From IMG/VR virus record IMGVR_UViG_3300047551_001516, positions 1-34,149 of that record: a stretch of 34,149 nucleotides of DNA, one strand, 5' to 3'. Each line of letters begins with the position of its first letter. Position 1 is the stretch's first letter. Shown here one piece after another: positions 27,979 through 34,149 of this stretch. This DNA is from a virus. Position numbers and translations under genes: made by a program. The notes under the pieces are model-generated. The model was not told the DNA's origin. It did no database searches and worked only from the letters and a program-made list of their open reading frames with translations.

Positions 27979-28485
27979 ATGTCTGAATTAAATGTAAACA
28001 GAATAATTTCACAAACCCCAACAGGAGAATTAATTGTTTCTCCCGGAATGGTTGTTGGTATAGGATCTTATCCAAAATTTGAAGTAACAGACACAGGAGA
28101 TGTTAAATTTTTTGGTGCTATTTTATTAGGAACTCAAACAGGAAATACGCACGGTGGGGAAATGCAAATGGTTTCTTCTAGTGGTGAAGGCACAATTAAA
28201 TGGAGAAATTATGTTTACGAATGCCCCATTATAGATAATGGTATACCCGCAAATTCAATTTTGGAATATATTGTTACTGGCTTTTGTGCTGGTTGCACTA
28301 CGAGCACTGTTGGAGAACCAACTGCTCCTCCAGGATTTGCTTTTTGTGATGGTTCAAATCAAACGCCAGATTTTAGAAGCACCTTAAATACAAATACAGG
28401 ATTGATAGATTTTGAACACAGTTGTAACACACCAAACTCATTTCTTTCTGGAGTATGGACAAAATATTTAATTATTAGATTATAA
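27979..28485 (+). CDS. Short tag-bearing fibre protein with collar-like end
   Basis: A 168-residue product with the shared tag MSELNVNRIISQTPTGEL at its start. Residues 95-130 read GFCAGCTTSTVGEPTAPPGF then AFCDGSNQTPDFRS, a recognisable tail collar opening ('P.Gf..CDGs.qTPDfR'). The last residues WTKYLIIRL fit a collar terminus. The body between tag and collar is short (FEVTDTGDVKFFGAIL), so the gene looks like a minimal version of the same design as its two upstream neighbours. It starts one base after the previous stop with only a weak ribosome binding site, suggesting coupled translation. Confidence 0.68.
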   Translation: MSELNVNRIISQTPTGELIVSPGMVVGIGSYPKFEVTDTGDVKFFGAILLGTQTGNTHGGEMQMVSSSGEGTIKWRNYVYECPIIDNGIPANSILEYIVTGFCAGCTTSTVGEPTAPPGFAFCDGSNQTPDFRSTLNTNTGLIDFEHSCNTPNSFLSGVWTKYLIIRL

Positions 28486-28494
28486 AGGATTTTT

Positions 28495-29316
28495 ATGTCA
28501 GAACTAAAAGTAAATTCAATAGCACCTTTAACAACAACAGGAATTAGATTTAACAGTCCTGTGGGTATTAACACAAACGCTCCAACATCAGGATTACAAA
28601 TTAGTGGAAAATTGAATGTCATAGACAACAATATAGAAGTTGTTACTGTCGGTGCTCAAAATTACGGAATAAAAATAAAAGCAGCACCGTCAACTGGAGA
28701 CTCTGTGCTTCAATTTGCAAACTATGATGGTTCCGAAAGAGCACACATTAAATCTTCAGTTCTTGGAGATTTGATTTTTAATACAGGTGGAGCAACTGCC
28801 GCAGTAATGGGTTCTGATGGTGTTTTCAATATGCTTCAGAAAACTATATTTAATAGACCAGTAACTGTTAATGCAACAAGTAGATTTAATAATCAAGCAA
28901 ACTTTTTGAGCAATTTTATCCCTAAGTGTAGTGGAGTTCCAACAGTAGACGATCATCTTGTTAATTTTGCATATTTAAAAAGATTTGTTTTAGGAACAAA
29001 TACAATAAAAACATGGCAAGTGTTTGGAAATATAGACAATGGAGGTAGAGGTGGATGTTGTAGATATTTTAACGGATCTACCTCTACAGGATCTTACTAT
29101 GAAGGATTGCCCGGAAAATGGGTTGTTATAGGTTTTAATTTTGGAGCAAGATCATGTTCTTGCAGAGACAATGAAACTTTTCATTTTCCAATAGACAATT
29201 CTGCGGTTTGGATGCAAACAGATTCTTCAGTTAGACAAAAAATAGCACAATATCTTGGAACGAATATTTACAGTGCATTTGGTATGGCAATAAGAGTTGA
29301 TATAGGTGAAGCATAA
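28495..29316 (+). CDS. Tag-bearing fibre protein with cysteine-cluster tip (paralogue 1)
   Basis: A 273-residue product with the shared tag MSELKVNSIAPLTTTG. It aligns along its length with the next gene: SGKLNVIDNNIEVVTVG against SGKVVVENSGAEVVTVA, NFIPKCSGVPTVDDHLVNFA against NYIPKCPGEATEDDHLINLG, and LPGKWVVIGFNFGARSCSC against LQGTWICIGFSFGDRGCSC. Cysteines occur near 146, as a CC pair near 188 and as CSC near 221-223. The end, FGMAIRVDIGEA, resembles the last strand of fibre tips. AAAGGA precedes the start. I cannot name the tip family; the role as a fibre is inferred from the tag, the 'kC..P...dhlvn' module and the neighbours. Confidence 0.65.
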   Translation: MSELKVNSIAPLTTTGIRFNSPVGINTNAPTSGLQISGKLNVIDNNIEVVTVGAQNYGIKIKAAPSTGDSVLQFANYDGSERAHIKSSVLGDLIFNTGGATAAVMGSDGVFNMLQKTIFNRPVTVNATSRFNNQANFLSNFIPKCSGVPTVDDHLVNFAYLKRFVLGTNTIKTWQVFGNIDNGGRGGCCRYFNGSTSTGSYYEGLPGKWVVIGFNFGARSCSCRDNETFHFPIDNSAVWMQTDSSVRQKIAQYLGTNIYSAFGMAIRVDIGEA

Positions 29317-29317
29317 T

Positions 29318-30310
29318 ATGTCCGCAACAAAAACAAATATAATATCTGGATTAGGTTCAAATGGTGTAATTATAGATTGCCCTGTTGGTATTAGTGCAAA
29401 TAACTCTTCAGAAGGTTTGGTTATAAGTGGAAAAGTTGTTGTTGAAAACAGCGGAGCAGAAGTTGTAACTGTTGCTAGTGAAAATTTTGGAGTAAAAATT
29501 AGAGGACTTACAGGGCCAGCACTGATATTAAGAAATATAAATCAAGGGTATATACGAAATCCCTTTGAGTCTAGTGTGTTCTTTTCAAGTGGTGCTGGAG
29601 GACAAACTTCAGGCAGAAGAGCAGATATAACATCAACAATAGACAAAGATATAAGATTTAACACTTCACCTAAAAATTTAGGTCTTACAGGCCCAGTTTT
29701 TACTAATGCTGGTGGAGCAACAGGAGGATTGTACATAACAGAAACTAATTCTGTTTTTTCAGGAAATATTAGTTTAAATGATGTTATTCAATTTGGAATA
29801 ACAGGTTCTCCTTTTAACGGCGAGTGTAGATTTGATGCAAATTATATTCCAAAGTGTCCTGGAGAAGCGACCGAAGATGATCATTTAATAAATTTAGGAC
29901 TACTTCAACAAATTCTTTTAGGTTCAACAACAGTTAAAACTTGGTCTGTTGCTGGTGGTCTTGATAATGTTGGATGGAAAATGGGAAAGGTTAGAAGTGG
30001 CAATTTCTTTCTTAAACTTTTTGGGTTAAATAAACCAAAATGTTGCTGCGGTTGTCAAACACTTCCAGGCGCAACAAATCCAAAATCTTATACCGAACAA
30101 CTTCAAGGAACTTGGATTTGTATAGGATTTTCTTTTGGCGATAGAGGATGTTCGTGTTATGACAATGAAGAAAAGCATATACCAATAGATTATTCTGCGG
30201 TTTGGAAAATAACAAATAATAGTGTTAAAAACACTTTACCGGCAAACCTGTCAGGAACTTATAGTTTGTTTGGTATTTTAATAAAACCTTATTACGATAT
30301 TTCTCCATAA
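29318..30310 (+). CDS. Tag-bearing fibre protein with cysteine-cluster tip (paralogue 2)
   Basis: A 331-residue paralogue of the preceding gene. The start is taken as ATG at 29318, one base after the previous TAA, because its tag (MSATKTNIISGLGSNG) then aligns with the neighbours; a GTG at 29306 would add four residues inside the previous gene. It contains extra inserts compared with its paralogue (RNPFESSVFFSSGAGGQTSG, and a longer loop with KCCCGCQTLPGATNP near residue 242). The CSC pair in RGCSCYDNEE is kept, as is the HIPIDYSAVWKI core. Probably a fibre tip subunit. Whether the cysteines bind metal or form bonds cannot be told. Confidence 0.65.
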   Translation: MSATKTNIISGLGSNGVIIDCPVGISANNSSEGLVISGKVVVENSGAEVVTVASENFGVKIRGLTGPALILRNINQGYIRNPFESSVFFSSGAGGQTSGRRADITSTIDKDIRFNTSPKNLGLTGPVFTNAGGATGGLYITETNSVFSGNISLNDVIQFGITGSPFNGECRFDANYIPKCPGEATEDDHLINLGLLQQILLGSTTVKTWSVAGGLDNVGWKMGKVRSGNFFLKLFGLNKPKCCCGCQTLPGATNPKSYTEQLQGTWICIGFSFGDRGCSCYDNEEKHIPIDYSAVWKITNNSVKNTLPANLSGTYSLFGILIKPYYDISP

Positions 30311-30316
30311 ACATCA

Positions 30317-30324
30317 AATAAATA
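30317..30324 (+). promoter_or_regulatory. Possible internal late promoter motif
   Basis: AATAAATA, identical to the motif at 350-357 and seven of eight to TATAAATA, lies in a 32-base gap, one of the wider gaps in the fibre array. Start would fall just before the AAAGG ribosome binding site of the gene at 30343. AT-rich sequence makes chance matches likely. Confidence 0.35.
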
Positions 30325-30342
30325 AAGGTAAAAGGAAAACAC

Positions 30343-31314
30343 ATGTCTAACATTAAAGTAAACACAATAGAAGCACAATCAGGAAATTCTATTGTAAGCA
30401 ATTCTTATATTAAATGTAGCATACCACCTATTCAACCAAATGACTTGGTTAACAAACAATATGTGGACAGTATACTACCAACTATACCAACTACTTCTAC
30501 AGTTTATGTTGACACTCAAGATCAGTTTTACGCACAACAAGCAGATTTAAAATTTGTAGATAAAGCAAATGATATTCAAGAAACCATAACAGGAACAAAA
30601 ACATTTACCAAAAGACCTAAATGTTCTTTGGTTCCTTCTGGACCCGAAGATTTAACGAATAAAGAGTATGTAGATTCGCAAAAAGGAGCGGCAGTTATTG
30701 AATCAAATTTATATACTGACACACAAATATCGGCTTTTCAGATATCACAAATTGGCCCATACTATAGATTTTTTGTGACTTCTGCAATTACAGGAGCAAG
30801 TGCATCGTTTACAGATCCAGTTACAAATTTAACCGCTAGAGGATATTATACATTATATGCAGACACTGGTGGTGGTGCAGTTTTCTTTGATGGAATAAAT
30901 GGAATATCAATTACTGCATCTGACGATGAGGAAACTTATAATAAAGTTATAGAAATTGATGGTGTTCCAGGTGTAACTTCTGCAACAGAAATTGTGAACA
31001 GAATAATTATAGACGCAAAAGCATTAGGTCATGCACCACAAGTGTGGACAAACATGCTTAGTAGCAGAAGCAACGGTACAAATTATGTAAATACAACAAG
31101 TAGACCTATCATGGTAATGGTTAAACCTGATTTTCAAACATCGGTTCAAATATCAGTTGGGGCAACACATACCGGTGGGGGAATGGTTACAATTTATAGC
31201 AATAACAACTCTATGGAACCTCCTTCATTTGTTGTTCCAATAAGTCATGTTTATAATGTTACTTTTGGTTCTTTCCCAACTTCTCCTAACGGATCTTGGA
31301 TGGAATTGCGTTAA
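30343..31314 (+). CDS. Tag-bearing tail fibre protein with 'LxNKxYVDS' repeats
   Basis: A 323-residue product starting with the shared tag MSNIKVNTIEAQSGNS, after AAAAGGA. Two copies of a fibre repeat follow: IKCSIPPIQPNDLVNKQYVD at about residues 26-45 and CSLVPSGPEDLTNKEYVDS at about 90-108, a module widespread in phage tail fibres and matching the shorter 'PKC..P...DDHLIN' element of the two preceding genes. GTKTFTKRPK between them is also a common fibre strand. The carboxyl part (from about 140) is beta-rich and ends FPTSPNGSWMELR. It is likely a trimeric fibre. The upstream 32-base gap may hold a promoter. Confidence 0.7.
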   Translation: MSNIKVNTIEAQSGNSIVSNSYIKCSIPPIQPNDLVNKQYVDSILPTIPTTSTVYVDTQDQFYAQQADLKFVDKANDIQETITGTKTFTKRPKCSLVPSGPEDLTNKEYVDSQKGAAVIESNLYTDTQISAFQISQIGPYYRFFVTSAITGASASFTDPVTNLTARGYYTLYADTGGGAVFFDGINGISITASDDEETYNKVIEIDGVPGVTSATEIVNRIIIDAKALGHAPQVWTNMLSSRSNGTNYVNTTSRPIMVMVKPDFQTSVQISVGATHTGGGMVTIYSNNNSMEPPSFVVPISHVYNVTFGSFPTSPNGSWMELR

Positions 31315-31328
31315 TTAAATGTTAAATT

Positions 31329-31850
31329 ATGAGCAACGATCAAAATGAACTTCAAAATAAAGCCTATCTTTTTCTAGCAAAAAAACAAGCAGAAGAAATA
31401 GCAAGAGAAAACTCTAGTTCTATTTTTGAATACTTAAAACAACAAGAATTTAGACTGCTTCAAAACGATTCAAAAATATTAGAAACATTAAAACAGTACA
31501 CACAAGAGTGTTTACAAAACTACATTAAGTTTTGTGCGGCAGAGGAAAACTCTGTTGTTAATGAAGAGTATCCTGTTGGATCAATAATTTCTGTGTCGGT
31601 AACATGCTCTGAAGAGGAAGGTAATCTTCCGTATTTAATTACGGGATTAAAAGTAAACTCCACCCTAAACAACATTTATCTAAATAATAGTGAAAAACAA
31701 GGTCAAGTTTTTCACTGGTTTGGTGGAAAAGAAGTTAATAGTAGTGATTTTTTTAAAATGCCTGGTGTTTGGAAGTCTAGGGGAATTTGTGGTGGATTTA
31801 GCAATGAAATAGTAGGATTTAAATACTATCTTGCACAAAGGGTAAAGTAA
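31329..31850 (+). CDS. Small tip-like protein with helical amino end
   Basis: A 173-residue product. Residues 1-70 are predicted helical and charged (AYLFLAKKQAEEIARENSSS, LLQNDSKILETLKQYTQE), perhaps a coiled coil. From about 83, YPVGSIISVSV begins a beta-rich tip whose end, MPGVWKSRGICGGF and FKYYLAQRVK, resembles the 'PGxWxxxGxxxG' tips of the genes at 28495 and 29318. It lacks the shared amino tag, so it may be an accessory tip carried by another subunit. No good ribosome binding site is seen before the ATG. Its stop overlaps the next start as TAATG. Family unknown to me. Confidence 0.55.
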   Translation: MSNDQNELQNKAYLFLAKKQAEEIARENSSSIFEYLKQQEFRLLQNDSKILETLKQYTQECLQNYIKFCAAEENSVVNEEYPVGSIISVSVTCSEEEGNLPYLITGLKVNSTLNNIYLNNSEKQGQVFHWFGGKEVNSSDFFKMPGVWKSRGICGGFSNEIVGFKYYLAQRVK

Positions 31851-32184
31851 TGGCAGTATCAATCAATCACGACATGGATCAAGGTGCTAATTTTGCGTTT
31901 AGTATTGTGGCTAAAGACTCCGCTGGTAATCCTATTGGATTGTCAGGTAGTACTGCACACTGTCAGATGCGTAAATATTATACATCAGAAACTGCTATAA
32001 CTCTCACAACTTCAATAACAGGTGGAACCGGATACATTATAGTTTCTATGGGCCCAACCGCAACCGCTGCTGTAAAGCCAGGCGTTTATTTTTACGATGT
32101 TGAACTGCATTCCAATAACAACACTATGGTTCAGCGTCTTGTTCAAGGAATGATTACAGTATATCCTGAAGTCACGAAAATCTA

Positions 32185-32185
<1 letters not shown>
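31850..32185 (+). CDS. Small virion protein, BppU-like beta-sandwich
   Basis: A 111-residue product with the pattern 'vdqGanfxfxixxxdxxGnpixLtGxtaxxqmR... G.i.vsmgp.[16 protein letters not shown].... [17 protein letters not shown]'. This matches a small beta-sandwich family common beside fibre genes in T4-like aquatic phages and similar to the amino-terminal domain of BppU baseplate proteins. Visible parts are [45 protein letters not shown] and VYPEVTKI. It joins its neighbours by TAATG overlaps on both sides, so it is probably made in ratio with the collagen-like fibre and may anchor it to the virion. Confidence 0.65.
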
Positions 32186-33210
<1,025 letters not shown>

Positions 33211-33229
33211 TTTATAGAAAGAATTTTTA

Positions 33230-34149
33230 ATGCCTCCTATTCAAATATCTTTAAAGAAAACCGACACAGATCCTACTTCAGCAGCAGGATTAACTCTTGC
33301 TGAACCAATTTTTAATGTTACAAACAATACATTATGGGTGGGTAAAGGAACAGGAAATTCTCCTGTATGGATAGGTTCTCCAGTAACAGGGGCTAGCGGA
33401 GCAATAAATTCAGGATTAGTAGGATACTTACCAACAACAAGCGCGGTTAAAGACTATGTTCTTTCTGTTACTCCGTTTAATTATGTTTCTAGTTGGAACG
33501 GGTTAACAGGTGCGGTAAATTATTCTCCACCTTTAGCCACCTCAAGTGTTACAGGTGTTGCTTCTTTTGGTAGTGGGTTTTTAATTTCTGCAACAGGTTC
33601 GGTTAGTTTAACGGGTGTTGCTAGACTAAACACATTCAATATTTTTACACAAGATCAACAAATTCGGAAAAGTGATGCAAAATTTACATTGTTTGATACA
33701 GGAGCAGGTAGTGATACTAGAATATTAGAAATAACACCTTGGCAAATACATTTACAAGATGCCGATGCAGGATGGGAACAATATGTTAGTTTACCAACTG
33801 GTTCCAATGAGAATTACACGGTTGTTGGAGACTCTTTATCTAACACCTTTACAGCAAGAAATAATTTTTCAGCAGGATTGAGTGCTGCTAATATTTTAAT
33901 AGTTGGTGGGGCTACATTTAACAGCAGCATATCTGCTCCAAACATAGTTAACTCTGTAAACAGTATAACTGGACAAGTAAACATAGTTGCTGGTAACAAT
34001 ATATCCATTACCGCAGACACAGAAAATCCAAATTCATTGATAGTGTCTGTGTCAGCATCTCTTTTAGGCCCTCAAGGCGTTCAAGGTGCTACAGGAGCAA
34101 CTGGCCCTCAAGGCGTTCAAGGTGCTACAGGAGCAACTGGCCCTCAAGG
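33230..34149 (+). CDS. Collagen-repeat tail fibre protein (partial)
   Basis: An open frame begins at ATG 33230 and runs past the window end without a stop (306 full codons seen). The start reads MPPIQISLKKTDTDP then PTSAAGLTLAEPIFNVTNNT and LWVGKGTGNSPVWIG, resembling phage fibre amino ends with the 'GEPxfxxxxnxLyVGxG' module. The middle is beta-rich (SSWNGLTGAVNYSPP, SVNSITGQVNIVAGNN). From about residue 280 it enters collagen-like repeats of a 12-residue unit GPQGVQGATGAT, which continue to the edge. Upstream AGAAAG is a weak ribosome binding site. It is probably another fibre; the carboxyl tip lies outside the window. Confidence 0.72.
   Translation, partial: MPPIQISLKKTDTDPTSAAGLTLAEPIFNVTNNTLWVGKGTGNSPVWIGSPVTGASGAINSGLVGYLPTTSAVKDYVLSVTPFNYVSSWNGLTGAVNYSPPLATSSVTGVASFGSGFLISATGSVSLTGVARLNTFNIFTQDQQIRKSDAKFTLFDTGAGSDTRILEITPWQIHLQDADAGWEQYVSLPTGSNENYTVVGDSLSNTFTARNNFSAGLSAANILIVGGATFNSSISAPNIVNSVNSITGQVNIVAGNNISITADTENPNSLIVSVSASLLGPQGVQGATGATGPQGVQGATGATGPQ
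34067..34149 (+). repeat. 36-base collagen repeat at the window end
   Basis: Two identical 36-base units (34067-34102 and 34103-34138) encode GPQGVQGATGAT, and an 11-base third partial copy (34139-34149) is cut by the window edge. Part of the unit (GCAACTGGCCCTCAAGG) is shared with the 27-base repeats of the preceding fibre gene. Confidence 0.88.

Noticed and set aside
29306-29317. GTG at 29306 as the start of the second cysteine-tip fibre gene
   Set aside because: It would add four residues ahead of the shared tag; the ATG at 29318 aligns with the tags of neighbouring genes.
28495-30310. Diversity-generating retroelement variable repeats in the fibre tips
   Set aside because: The paralogous tips differ by many kinds of substitution and by inserts, not by adenine-directed changes, and no template repeat or reverse transcriptase is in the window.

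Overview
The window is a stretch of the late structural region of a T4-like (contractile-tailed, myovirus) phage genome. It is AT-rich and densely packed. The backbone genes look most like the T4-like phages of marine and freshwater cyanobacteria and related aquatic bacteria: gp48, gp53, gp27-like and gp5-like hub genes, PAAR, gp25, gp6, a gp7-position wedge gene, gp8, and a very large DUF4815-type protein. There are no tRNAs, integrase, CRISPR array or insertion sequence. The host cannot be fixed from the sequence alone. There is no gene-free stretch longer than about 110 bases.

Layout. Bases 1-308 (minus strand) hold the start of a head-completion protein gp4, cut by the window edge, which appears to begin at an AUA codon. 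A short divergent control region (309-420) carries T4-type late-promoter-like motifs facing both ways. From 421 onward everything is on the plus strand. Bases 421-8508 encode the tail-tube cap (gp48), a wedge protein (gp53), the central hub (gp27-like), the spike (gp5-like, without a visible lysozyme domain), a cysteine-containing Ig-like protein, the PAAR spike tip, and a membrane-anchored GAF-like protein of unknown role. Bases 8510-15776 encode the wedge (gp25, gp6, a gp7-position protein, gp8). Bases 15787-21125 encode a 1706-residue DUF4815-type baseplate-periphery protein and a small coiled-coil protein.

Bases 21141-34149 form an adsorption cassette. It holds a large collar-domain fibre, then six consecutive genes whose products begin with the same short tag (MSxxKxN-like) and end in different tips: collar-like ends, an RCC1-type beta-propeller, cysteine-cluster tips, or a repeat-bearing fibre. 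After these come a small tip-like protein, a BppU-like small protein, a collagen-like fibre and a further collagen-repeat fibre cut by the window edge.

How the genes work together. The hub and spike genes build the central piercing device. gp25, gp6, the gp7-position protein, gp8 and gp53 build the wedges around it, and gp48 caps the tube so the tail can polymerise. The DUF4815 protein and fibre genes probably form the outer baseplate and receptor-binding apparatus. Many junctions are tight (TAATG or ATGA overlaps or gaps of 1-15 bases), suggesting long polycistronic late transcripts with translational coupling. The most unusual points are the AUA start of gp4, the membrane-anchored GAF-like gene inside the baseplate operon, and the tandem array of tag-sharing fibre genes with swapped tips, including the propeller.
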